Source: Cryobacterium sp.
GTDB taxonomy: Bacteria; Actinomycetota; Actinomycetes; Actinomycetales; Microbacteriaceae
Direction: 5' to 3'
Length of the DNA: 38,404 bases
Assembly: GCF_025463825.1 (NCBI RefSeq)
Contig: NZ_JAODBG010000042.1
Location: 1-38,404 of the forward strand
Position 1 is the stretch's first letter. Every line of letters starts with the position of its first letter. Made by a program: the position numbers and the translations under genes. This document shows, in pieces, positions 1-6,474 of this stretch. Below the pieces are notes generated by a model. That model searched no databases. It had not been told where the DNA came from and saw nothing but the letters and a program-made list of their open reading frames with translations.

Positions 1-126
1 GGCGAGGGCTTTCTCGTTCTCGATCAGCGGATCGATGACCGCGCTGATCGCCGCCGCGACCGGGTCGACGACACTGTCGTCGGCGTCGTCGGGGGAGTCT
101 TCGGGAGTGGCATTCGAGGTGGCCAT
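1..126 (-). CDS. N-terminus of an unidentified protein (runs off the left edge)
   Basis: The minus strand has an open frame of 42 codons from an ATG at 126 to the window edge. It begins MATSNATPEDSPDDADD, an acidic, low-complexity opening typical of high-GC actinobacterial proteins, and then continues VDPVAAAISAVIDPLIENEK, which looks like the start of an amphipathic helix. It lies downstream of pdxH on the same strand, with 128 bp between them. The piece is too short to assign. A DUF3027-type protein is one guess from the style of the N-terminus, but nothing here tests it. Confidence 0.55.
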   Translation of the reverse strand, partial: MATSNATPEDSPDDADDSVVDPVAAAISAVIDPLIENEKALA

Positions 127-254
127 ACGCCTATGCAACCACCCACCACTGGCACGCCCGATCCCAATGAATCAGCGGTGGAGAACCCACAAAGAACCCA
201 CCTGTGGAGGAGGGGCGATCCCGCCAGAACGGCTCGGTCAAGGCGTCAGAAGAG

Positions 255-782
255 CTACCCGGGCAGATTGTCGTAGCGGTGCCGGATGTGGTGCCTGTCG
301 GCGCTGGCCTGCCAGAATTCGACCTCCGTCGGGCGCAGCGCGTACAGCTGCCAGGCGGGGTTGGCGGCGTCGTCGGCGGCCGGGCGCTCGGCCCAGTCCC
401 TGGCCGACGCCTCCGCCGAGAGCTCCACGACGGAGCCGACGACTCGCACCTGCCGCCCGAGTTCCGACCAGTAGAAATTCAGTGCCGCCCGCGGGTTCTC
501 GGCCAGCTCCCGGCCCTTCCGTGACGTGCGGGCGGTGGCGAACTGCCAACCACCCGCGTCGAGGTCTTTGAGGATCAGCATCCGTGATGACGGCACCCCG
601 CCGCCATCGACCGTGGCGAGGCTGAACGCGTGCGGCTGCCGCACCCCCGCGGCGAGCGCGGCCTCCAGCCAGGCCAGGAACAGCTCAGCGGGATCGGCCG
701 GGGCGGTCGCCGGGTCGAAGCGCGGCAGGTCGTCCGGAAAATCGGGCAGGGCGCGCAGTCGGGTTCGCAGGGATTCGCTCAT
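255..782 (-). CDS. pdxH: Pyridoxamine 5'-phosphate oxidase family protein (PdxH-like)
   Basis: This 175-residue protein resembles FMN-dependent pyridoxine/pyridoxamine 5'-phosphate oxidase, which makes pyridoxal 5'-phosphate in the cytoplasm. Family landmarks are RMLILKDLD, the FMN-phosphate-side segment TSRKGRELAENPRAAL, and FYWSELGRQVRVVGSV. The C-terminal substrate-side segment VEFWQASADRHHIRHRY is present. The chain stops seven residues later, whereas the classical enzyme (about 215 residues in E. coli) goes on to a conserved RLxP-type end. It is therefore short at the C-terminus, either a natural short form or slightly truncated. Its first 98 bp are overlapped in another frame by the end of nagA on the same strand. 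Confidence 0.75.
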   Translation of the reverse strand: MSESLRTRLRALPDFPDDLPRFDPATAPADPAELFLAWLEAALAAGVRQPHAFSLATVDGGGVPSSRMLILKDLDAGGWQFATARTSRKGRELAENPRAALNFYWSELGRQVRVVGSVVELSAEASARDWAERPAADDAANPAWQLYALRPTEVEFWQASADRHHIRHRYDNLPG

Positions 783-1989
783 TCCGCGAGCCTACCCATG
801 CGCCCGCGTGGAGGGTTGCCTGCACGCTCAGGTCGGCGTCGAGCACAACGAGGTCGGCACGGAGGCCCGGGCTGATCCGACCGCGGTCGGCGAGGTCGAG
901 GAGGTCGGCGGGATTCTGGCTCGCGGCCCGCACGGCGAGCGCCAGCGGCACCCCGGCAGTGAGCACGGCGTAACGCACCGCGTGGCTGAGGGTGAGGACG
1001 CTGCCGGCGATGGTGCCGTCGACGAGCCGGGCAGCCCCGTCGGCCACCCGCACGTCGAGGGAGCCGAGCTTGTAGGCGCCGTCCGCCGCACCCGCGGCGG
1101 CCATGGCATCCGTCACGAGGACCGGCCGCGCCGGGCTCTGGCTGATCAGGCGCACGATGCCCGGATGCAGGTGAATCCCGTCGGCGACGACCTCTGCGAA
1201 CACCGTCGGGTCCTCCAGCAGCGCAAGAGCGGCACCCGGTTCGCGGTGGTGCAGCGGTCGCATGGCGTTGAAGACGTGGGTGCCAGCGTTGGCGCCGGCG
1301 GCGATCGCCGCCCGAGTGAGGTCATAGTCGGCGTCGGTGTGGCCGATGGCGGCCACGGCGCCGTGCTCCACGATGCGGGCCACGGCAGCCAGGCCACCCT
1401 CCAGCTCTGGGGCTATTGTCACCATGCGCACGGCGCCGGCACCGGCTCGCATCAGCCGGTCGACGCTGGCCGGGTCGGGCAGTCGCAACAACGGCGCTGC
1501 GTGCGCGCCGCGGTGCTCCGGGCTCAGCCAGGGCCCCTCCAGGTGGATGCCGGCCAGGAGGCCGTCGTGCACCGGCGCGGCCAACTTGCGAACGAGCCGT
1601 TCCATCTCGTCGAGGGGCGCGGTCACCAGGCTGGCCATCAGCGTGGTGGTGCCGTGGGCACGATGCGTCCCAACGATCCGTTCCGCCGCCGCCCGCGGAT
1701 CTGGATCGTTGAAGCTGACTCCGCCTCCGCCGTGATTGTGGGCGTCGACGAAGCCGGGCGCCAGCACGTCGGCCGGGAAGACGACATCCGCCGAGCGGGG
1801 CGGCTGGCCATCGCCGATTGCGACGATCAGTCCGTCCCGCACCTCGACCCAGCCGGGCGAGAGCTCCCGGTCGGGCAGGATCACCGTGCCGGCAACGATC
1901 ATCAGCGCAGTTCCCGTGCCCGGTCCGGCATCCCTCGGTAGCGCCGGTGCGCGCTGCGCGGTGCCGGATGGCGTGATGGGCGGTGTCAT
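685..1989 (-). CDS. nagA: N-acetylglucosamine-6-phosphate deacetylase
   Basis: NagA converts GlcNAc-6-phosphate to glucosamine-6-phosphate plus acetate in the cytoplasm and supplies NagB. Amidohydrolase landmarks are in order: DAHNHGGGG (metal site, about residue 84), HLEGPWLSP (metal Glu), AIGHTDADYD (His), the NAMRPLHHREPG loop (substrate side), VADGIHLHP, and the catalytic Asp in LVTDAMAAAG. The ATG at 1989 has GGAGA seven bases upstream. A second Met at residue 30 directly precedes the conserved MIVAGTVILPD, so the first 29 residues may be an extension. The C-terminus is odd: homology should end near AGAWV, but the frame runs on for about 33 residues into pdxH. A TAG sits in another frame at exactly that point, so a small indel may have removed the normal stop. 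Confidence 0.9.
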   Translation of the reverse strand: MTPPITPSGTAQRAPALPRDAGPGTGTALMIVAGTVILPDRELSPGWVEVRDGLIVAIGDGQPPRSADVVFPADVLAPGFVDAHNHGGGGVSFNDPDPRAAAERIVGTHRAHGTTTLMASLVTAPLDEMERLVRKLAAPVHDGLLAGIHLEGPWLSPEHRGAHAAPLLRLPDPASVDRLMRAGAGAVRMVTIAPELEGGLAAVARIVEHGAVAAIGHTDADYDLTRAAIAAGANAGTHVFNAMRPLHHREPGAALALLEDPTVFAEVVADGIHLHPGIVRLISQSPARPVLVTDAMAAAGAADGAYKLGSLDVRVADGAARLVDGTIAGSVLTLSHAVRYAVLTAGVPLALAVRAASQNPADLLDLADRGRISPGLRADLVVLDADLSVQATLHAGAWVGSRNERIPANPTARPARFSGRPAALRPGDRPGRSR

Positions 1990-2028
1990 GACGGGTCTCC
2001 TGGGTCGTGGACGTGGATGGGAGTGCGG

Positions 2029-2327
2029 TCAGCGGTTCACGGTGAGAAAGGTCTCCCCTGCCGCCAGCTCGAGGTCGGCGACCACGGCGGTGGCCAGGGT
2101 GATGTCCTCGCCATGACGGTCCGGCACGATGACCGGCACGATGGGGTGCACAAGCATTCCGCGCCCATCCGGAGCACCCCGTGGGCGCCGGCCGCCTTCA
2201 GCACGGCCTCGTCGACCAGGGACGCATCCGCCACCTCGGTGCGCAAGCGAGTGATGCACGCCTCGATGTCGACGATGTTGGCCGAGCCACCGAGGCCTGC
2301 CAGGATCTGTTCTGCCTTGCTCGCCGT
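2029..2327 (-). pseudogene. Remnant of GlcNAc/glucose PTS EIIB joined to the end of EIIA
   Basis: The first part reads ASKAEQILAGLGGSANIV, then EACITRLRTEVADASLVDE and LKAAGAHGVLRMG. This is the N-terminal half of a glucose-family EIIB domain, with the phosphorylatable Cys in the motif EACITRLR. The expected start is ACG at 2325-2327 instead of ATG; an AGAGGAGA ribosome site lies correctly six bases upstream, so the start codon appears mutated. After about residue 52 the EIIB sequence stops. In a different frame the C-terminal end of an EIIA (Crr-like) domain follows, IVPVIVPDRHGEDITLA and ELAAGETFLTV, up to a stop at 2029. A deletion has thus fused EIIB to EIIA out of frame. It lies just upstream of nagA on the same strand. 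This is a non-functional relic of the GlcNAc phosphotransferase uptake system. Confidence 0.8.
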
Positions 2328-2418
2328 TGTCTTCTCCTCTGGTACTGCCCGGCACCGCGGCGCCTGGAACGGTCGAGAATCAGCGCCCCTGAGCCGGGAA
2401 CGCTGTGCGGGCCGGGCC

Positions 2419-2448
2419 TTGACAAACGAACCGGTGCACCTTCATTAT
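2419..2448 (+). promoter_or_regulatory. Predicted sigma-70-type promoter of the GntR regulator gene
   Basis: A perfect TTGACA lies at 2419-2424 and CATTAT (4/6 match to TATAAT) at 2443-2448, with an 18-bp spacer. Transcription would start near 2455, immediately before the two dyad sites described next and about 80 bp before the GTG start of the regulator. This is the clearest promoter in the window. Assignment is by motif only. Confidence 0.6.
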
Positions 2449-2455
2449 CGAAGTA

Positions 2456-2471
2456 ATTGGATCGTACCAGT
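2456..2471 (+). promoter_or_regulatory. DasR/NagR-like operator candidate
   Basis: ATTGGATCGTACCAGT resembles the known DasR/YvoA responsive element ACTGGTCTAGACCAGT in both outer arms (11 of 16 positions; the centre is degenerate). It sits at the predicted transcription start of a HutC-family GntR gene in a nag locus, where autoregulation through such sites is usual in this family. Confidence 0.45.
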
Positions 2472-2472
2472 G

Positions 2473-2497
2473 CGGACCACAAAGCGGAAGTGGTCCG
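2473..2497 (+). promoter_or_regulatory. Perfect dyad CGGACCAC-N9-GTGGTCCG
   Basis: The two 8-bp arms are exact inverted copies separated by nine bases, in the 5' leader of the GntR gene and two bases after the DasR-like site. The half sites (GGACCAC / GTGGTCC) share the GGTC core of DasR-type operators but in the opposite order. It may be a second regulator site or an RNA hairpin in the leader. Confidence 0.45.
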
Positions 2498-2535
2498 GTT
2501 GGAACCCAGCAACCGAAGACCAGGAAGGCGGTGCG

Positions 2536-3285
2536 GTGGTGACACGGCTCGAGAACACCCCGGTACTCGCCGGCGGAGCAGTCCCCAAGCACGCCCAGCT
2601 GCGGTCCATCCTGCTCGAACGGGTGGAGACCAGCCTGGCTCCGCACGCCGCGATCCCGCCCGAGCGCAAACTGATGACGAAGTACGGTGTCAGCCGGTCC
2701 ACCGTGCGGGAGGCCATCCGACAGCTCGTGGAGGAGGGGGTGCTCTACCGGATACAGGGGAAAGGCACCTTCGTCGCCGGCGAGCGCGTGCAGAGCGACC
2801 TGCACCTGGCCTCCTTCACCGAGGACATGCGCCGGCGCGGCCTGGTGCCCGCCACCGTCGTGATGGCGTCGACCCTGATCGAGGCCCCGCTTGAAGTGCG
2901 CGCGGCACTGGGGCTGAAGGTCGGCGCGACTGTGCACCAGGTCGACCGGTTGCGACTCGCCGGCGGCATCCCCATGGCCTTCGAACGCGGTTACTACGCG
3001 GCCGCGCTGCTGCCCGGACTCGGCGACCAGGACCTGACCCGTTCGCTCTACGCCACCTTCGCCACGGAGTACGGCCTGCGCATCGACCACGCGGAGCAGA
3101 CCGCCTGGGCCGAGTCCGCGGATGCCGTCCTGGCCGGGCCCCTCGGCATCGACGTGGGAGTTCCCCTCCTGGTGTTCCGCCGCACCTCTTCGGCGGGGTC
3201 CACTCCCGTCGAGTACGTCACCTCCTGGTACCGCGGTGACCGATATCAGATCCACATGATCCTCGACCTCAATCACGATCTGTAG
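2536..3285 (+). CDS. GntR-family (HutC/NagR-type) transcriptional regulator
   Basis: The protein has about 249 residues from GTG at 2536 (a second GTG follows at 2539); AGGAAGG lies seven bases upstream. An N-terminal winged helix-turn-helix (roughly residues 18-85) contains PPERKLMTKYGVSRSTVREA and the wing GKGTFVAG. The C-terminal half is a UTRA effector domain (VHQVDRLRLAGGIPMAFERG and similar). This is the architecture of NagR/DasR/YvoA, which sense GlcNAc-6-P or GlcN-6-P. The position between nagA and nagB fits control of amino-sugar use. Open frame continues upstream without a ribosome site, so the longer reading is rejected. The gene is intact although the transporter pieces on both sides are not. 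Confidence 0.88.
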   Translation: MVTRLENTPVLAGGAVPKHAQLRSILLERVETSLAPHAAIPPERKLMTKYGVSRSTVREAIRQLVEEGVLYRIQGKGTFVAGERVQSDLHLASFTEDMRRRGLVPATVVMASTLIEAPLEVRAALGLKVGATVHQVDRLRLAGGIPMAFERGYYAAALLPGLGDQDLTRSLYATFATEYGLRIDHAEQTAWAESADAVLAGPLGIDVGVPLLVFRRTSSAGSTPVEYVTSWYRGDRYQIHMILDLNHDL

Positions 3286-3292
3286 TTCCCGC

Positions 3293-3309
3293 CAGCGGAT
3301 GCCCCGCTG
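3293..3309 (+). terminator. Small hairpin just after the GntR gene
   Basis: CAGCGG and CCGCTG form a 6-bp stem with a 5-base loop, eight bases after the TAG stop. There is no T-run, so it is at best a weak terminator or a processing hairpin. Confidence 0.25.
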
Positions 3310-3364
3310 ATCACGCCGCACCATCGCCCCCACCGGGCACTTTCGCGCCGAGACCATCGGCAGC

Positions 3365-3378
3365 GTCGGCATGCCGAC
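3365..3378. promoter_or_regulatory. Perfect 14-bp palindrome GTCGGCATGCCGAC
   Basis: This gap-free palindrome lies between the GntR gene and the EIIC relic, about 35 bp before the relic's start. It may be an operator of the former transporter gene. No matching site was noticed elsewhere in the window. Confidence 0.3.
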
Positions 3379-3412
3379 AGAGGGTGCACCCGCACCAGCT
3401 CAGGAGGAATCC

Positions 3413-3643
3413 ATGTCCAGCGCCACCGTAGATGCCGGAACGGGACGAAAGATCCCGGGCCTCGCCCAACTGCAACGCGTCGGTAAACCGCTGCTGCTGA
3501 TCCCGATCGGGCTGGCCTGCGCGGCGATCCACTACTTCCTCGTCCGGTTCGTCATTCGCCGCTGGAACCTGAAGACCCCGGGTCGCGGCGACGACGACGT
3601 CCTGGAGGGCGGCAACCCCGACTCCGCCTCGACCACCTTTTAG
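3413..3643 (+). pseudogene. nagE: Internally deleted GlcNAc PTS EIIC (NagE-type) remnant, 76 codons
   Basis: The frame keeps a strong ribosome site (AGGAGG) and ATG. It starts like an EIIC protein (GLAQLQRVGK, the usual first-helix lead-in) and then jumps at GK directly to the extreme C-terminus of EIIC, LLLIPIGLACAAIHYF followed by IRRWNLKTPGR. That last motif is the hallmark end of GlcNAc/glucose EIIC domains. About 330 central residues, including all the substrate-binding membrane core, are absent, and the join is in frame. With the EIIB/EIIA relic on the other side of the regulator, this shows that GlcNAc phosphotransferase uptake has been lost. A short membrane peptide could still be made. 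Confidence 0.82.
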
Positions 3644-3660
3644 TCCCAACCGTCCCATCC

Positions 3661-3699
3661 GCACCGGTGGTCGGCGACCCAACCTCCGATCACCGGTGC
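3661..3699. promoter_or_regulatory. Inverted repeat GCACCGGTG ... CACCGGTGC upstream of nagB
   Basis: The two 9-bp arms (3661-3669 and 3691-3699) are exact inverted copies, 21 bp apart, in the 102-bp gap between the EIIC relic and nagB. The start of nagB is 46 bp downstream. It could be an operator pair or a leader hairpin. Confidence 0.35.
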
Positions 3700-3745
3700 A
3701 CCGCCACCATCCCAACCGACCCACTCATCGCACCTGGAGCACCCC

Positions 3746-4531
3746 TTGGCTGAAGTAGTCGTCCTCGACACCGAGACCGAAGCCGGCATTCTCGCCGCCG
3801 CATCGATCAGAAGACTGATCAGCCAGAAACCGGATGCCGTGCTCGGCCTGGCTACCGGCTCCACCCCGATGTCTCTCTACAGCGCCCTCGCCGAGTCGCT
3901 GCGAGCCGACCCGCTGGACGTCTCCCGGGTGCGCGGCTTCGCGCTCGACGAGTACGTGGGCCTGCCCGCCGGGCATCCGGAGAGCTACCGCGCCGTGATC
4001 ATCCGCGATGCGGTCGAGCCGCTCGGGCTCACCCCGGGAAACATTCAGGTGCCCAACGGCGGCCTGGCCACCCTGCAGACCGCGGGCAGCGACTACGAAG
4101 CCGCCATCAGCGCCGCCGGCGGGGTCGACGTGCAGATCCTCGGCATCGGCCGCACCGGCCATGTCGGCTTCAACGAACCGGGATCATCGTTCGCCTCGCT
4201 CACCCGGGTGAAGACCCTGACCAGGAAGACCCGCACCGACAACGCCCGGTTCTTCCCCTCCATCGACGATGTGCCCATCCACTGCATCACCCAGGGCCTG
4301 GGTACCATCCGCCGGGCGAAGCACCTGATCCTGTTGGCCTTCGGCGAAGAGAAGGCCGAAGCCATCGCCGGCGCCGTGGAGGGACCGGTGTCCTCGAGCA
4401 GCCCGGGCTCGGTAATCCAGCTGCACCCGCACGTCACCGTGCTCGTCGACGAGGCCGCGGCCTCACGCCTGGCCGACCTCGACTACTACCGCTACGCCTA
4501 CGCGAACAAGCCGGCCTGGCAGGTCGTCTAG
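3746..4531 (+). CDS. nagB: Glucosamine-6-phosphate deaminase
   Basis: NagB turns glucosamine-6-phosphate into fructose-6-phosphate and ammonia. The protein has 261 residues, a normal length, from a TTG start with GGAG six bases upstream. Landmarks are LGLATGSTP (phosphate loop), ALDEYVGL (equivalent of E. coli catalytic Asp72), GIGRTGHVGFNEPG, and CITQGLGTIRRAKHLILLA; it ends YAYANKPAWQ. In the active-site motif E. coli has NDGHIAFNEP, with Asp141, His143 and Glu148. Here the His and Glu are kept but the Asp position is Thr. Gram-positive enzymes already vary at this position, so this may be a lineage variant. The gene is intact and shares the NagA pathway despite the lost PTS. Confidence 0.9.
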   Translation: MAEVVVLDTETEAGILAAASIRRLISQKPDAVLGLATGSTPMSLYSALAESLRADPLDVSRVRGFALDEYVGLPAGHPESYRAVIIRDAVEPLGLTPGNIQVPNGGLATLQTAGSDYEAAISAAGGVDVQILGIGRTGHVGFNEPGSSFASLTRVKTLTRKTRTDNARFFPSIDDVPIHCITQGLGTIRRAKHLILLAFGEEKAEAIAGAVEGPVSSSSPGSVIQLHPHVTVLVDEAAASRLADLDYYRYAYANKPAWQVV

Positions 4532-4570
4532 CACGCACGACGGCCCTTCGCCAGTCGCTACGCTGAACCA

Positions 4571-5320
4571 ATGACCGGCGTTCCCAACCTCATACCCACG
4601 CTGATCGGCGTCGCGGCCCTCGCGGCCATCACCATCGCCGTGCTGTGGGGATCGCGCACCCCACACCCATCCGCACCGGCGCTGGCGATCCTGCGCGGTG
4701 CCGCCCAGCTGGCCGTGATCAGCGTCATCCTCGGTGGCGTGATCACCAGCCCGCTCTGGGTGAGCGTGGCGCTGCTGTTGATGTTCGGCGTCGCGGCCGT
4801 CACCGCCACCCGGCGGCTGCACTGGAGTTGGAACCACTTCGGCCTGGTCGCCGCGGCCATGGGCGCCGGCGTCCTCGTCACCCTGCTCGTGGTCTTCAGC
4901 ACCGGCGCCATCGAGTTCACCCCGCGATACGCGCTGGCCATCGGCGGCATCGTAATCGGCAATGCCATGTCGATCGCCACCCTGGCCGGCCGGCGGCTCA
5001 CCGAATCGGTGAACGATCACTGGGACCAGGTGGAGGGTTGGACGGCCCTCGGCGCCACTCCCCGGCAATCCACCCTCGCGCTGGCCCGAGACGCCGTGTA
5101 TTCCGCGCTGATCCCCGCCACCGACCAGACCAAGACCACTGGTCTGGTCACCCTGCCCGGGGCGTTCGTCGGCGCCATCTTCGGAGGCTCCTCGCCGCTG
5201 GAGGCCGGCCGGTTCCAGGTCGTCGTTCTGGCATCCATCATGGCCGCAGGCGCCGTCACCGCCGTCGTTCTGGTGCGCGCCCTCGCTCCGGTGCGGATGC
5301 GCCCCGCGGCGCTCGGCTAG
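4571..5320 (+). CDS. FetB/YbbM-family (UPF0014) transporter permease
   Basis: The 249-residue integral membrane protein has about seven hydrophobic segments. The family signature lies in the second half: EGWTALGATPRQSTLALARD, ALIPATDQTKTTGLVTLPGAF, and VGAIFGGSSPLEAGRFQ. In E. coli FetB works with the ATPase FetA in iron export and oxidative-stress resistance. No FetA-like ATPase gene lies beside it here, so the partner must be elsewhere or the protein acts differently. It begins 40 bp after nagB and ends 10 bp before azlC, so it may share transcripts with both. Confidence 0.82.
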   Translation: MTGVPNLIPTLIGVAALAAITIAVLWGSRTPHPSAPALAILRGAAQLAVISVILGGVITSPLWVSVALLLMFGVAAVTATRRLHWSWNHFGLVAAAMGAGVLVTLLVVFSTGAIEFTPRYALAIGGIVIGNAMSIATLAGRRLTESVNDHWDQVEGWTALGATPRQSTLALARDAVYSALIPATDQTKTTGLVTLPGAFVGAIFGGSSPLEAGRFQVVVLASIMAAGAVTAVVLVRALAPVRMRPAALG

Positions 5321-5329
5321 GGTCGGCTG

Positions 5330-6058
5330 GTGTCCATATTCCTGCGCCAGTCCCCCGGGGCCAGAGTCGGACTGTCCATCGCCGTCGCGACCGGCCTGTA
5401 TGGGGTGTCCTTCGGGGCGCTCTCCGTCGCCTCGGGGCTGGATGTCTGGCAGACCCAGCTGCTGAGCCTGCTGCTGTTCTCCGGGGGCTCCCAGTTCGCG
5501 TTCATCGGCGTGATCGCCGGTGGCGGCACCCCCGTCGCCGCGGCGAGCGCGGCCGCACTGCTCGGCATCCGCAATGCCGTCTACGGAATGCAGATGAACG
5601 TGCTGCTGCAGCCGCGCGGCTGGCGCCGCCTCGCCGCCGCCCACGTCACCATCGACGAGTCGCTGGCCACCAGCACCGGCCAGACCGATCCGGTCGAGCA
5701 GGAGCGCGGGTTCTGGGTGGCCGGGGTGGGCATTTTCGTGCTCTGGAACCTCTTCACCCTGATCGGCGCGCTGGCCGGCGACGCGCTGGGCGACCCGAAG
5801 CAGTGGGGCCTGGACGGCGCGGCCGTCGCGGCGTTCCTGGCCCTGCTGTGGCCGCGGCTGCGGTCCCGGGAGGCCGGCGCGACCGCCGCCGCGTGCGCGC
5901 TCGCCACCGTGCTCGCGGTGCCGGTCGTCCCGCCCGGCGTGCCGATCCTCGTCGCAGCCGTCGTCGCCGCCCTGATCGGCTGGTTCGGCTACCGCACCGG
6001 GCCCGACGGCGAGGGCCTCGAACCGGATGTCGACCCGTACGGGAAGGCCGGCTCGTGA
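5330..6058 (+). CDS. azlC: AzlC-family branched-chain amino acid exporter, large subunit
   Basis: The 242-residue membrane protein starts at GTG, ten bases after fetB. It carries AzlC landmarks: GVSFGALSVASGLDVWQTQ in the first helical hairpin, LLLFSGGSQFAFIGVI, and LLGIRNAVYGMQMN. AzlC and AzlD (BrnF/BrnE) together export branched-chain amino acids and their analogues. Its stop overlaps the GTG of azlD by 4 bp (GTGA), the usual translational coupling of this pair. The C-terminal tail is hydrophilic (DPYGKAGS). Confidence 0.85.
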   Translation: MSIFLRQSPGARVGLSIAVATGLYGVSFGALSVASGLDVWQTQLLSLLLFSGGSQFAFIGVIAGGGTPVAAASAAALLGIRNAVYGMQMNVLLQPRGWRRLAAAHVTIDESLATSTGQTDPVEQERGFWVAGVGIFVLWNLFTLIGALAGDALGDPKQWGLDGAAVAAFLALLWPRLRSREAGATAAACALATVLAVPVVPPGVPILVAAVVAALIGWFGYRTGPDGEGLEPDVDPYGKAGS

Positions 6059-6366
6059 ACCTGTGGCCGCTCATCGTCTTGGCCTGCCTGGTCGGCTTCC
6101 TGACCAAGCTGCTCGGCTACCTGGTACCGAAGAAGTGGCTGACCAACCCGCGGGTGGCCCGGGTCGCCGGCAGCCTCACCATCGGGCTGCTCGCCTCACT
6201 CACCGTCGCGAACGCCGTCGCGACCGGCCAGGAGGTGGTCGTCGACTCCCGGTTGGGCGCCCTCGTCGCAGCGGCCGTCGCCCTGTGGCTGAAGGCCCCC
6301 TTCCTCGTCGTGGTCATCGTCGGGGCCGCCGCCGCGGCCGGCCTCCGCCTGCTCGGCCTGCCCTAG
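6055..6366 (+). CDS. azlD: AzlD-family branched-chain amino acid exporter, small subunit
   Basis: The 103-residue protein has three to four hydrophobic helices and starts at GTG 6055 inside the stop of azlC. Family features are LIVLACLVGFLTKLLGYLVP near the start and SLTIGLLASLTVANAVATG in the middle. It is the small partner of AzlC. Because no ATG lies at the boundary, this gene is easily missed; the 4-bp overlap and the matching membrane profile support it. Confidence 0.82.
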   Translation: MNLWPLIVLACLVGFLTKLLGYLVPKKWLTNPRVARVAGSLTIGLLASLTVANAVATGQEVVVDSRLGALVAAAVALWLKAPFLVVVIVGAAAAAGLRLLGLP

Positions 6367-6393
6367 AGCCTCGAGCCGGTTTCCGGCGATCCA

Positions 6394-6447
6394 TTGACAC
6401 CCCGGGTAGAGCCATGTCATGCTGGTGATCGTTCAAGCAGGCGTGAA
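6394..6447 (+). promoter_or_regulatory. Promoter and possible operator of the pentose-type operon
   Basis: TTGACA at 6394-6399 is followed after 18 bp by CATGCT (6418-6423), which fits the loose actinobacterial -10 pattern (A at position 2, T at position 6). Just downstream, TTCA-N8-TGAA (6432-6447) is a short inverted repeat near the expected transcription start. It is a candidate site for the SorC-type regulator encoded at the far end of the operon. The arms are only 4 bp, so the operator part is weak. Confidence 0.4.
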
Positions 6448-6474
6448 TAGATATGCAAGGGGAGTGCGGCAACG

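Noticed and set aside
5123-5149. Perfect 10-bp inverted repeat inside fetB (arms GACCAGACCA / TGGTCTGGTC), resembling DasR half sites
   Set aside because: It falls exactly on the conserved DQTKTTGLV coding motif, so the pairing is most simply explained by the protein sequence; an intragenic operator has no other support.
4463-5644. Long minus-strand open frame (393 codons) opposite fetB and azlC
   Set aside because: It is the antisense shadow of two membrane-protein genes with clear family motifs; its product is Gly/Arg/Asp-rich low complexity, typical of high-GC shadow frames.
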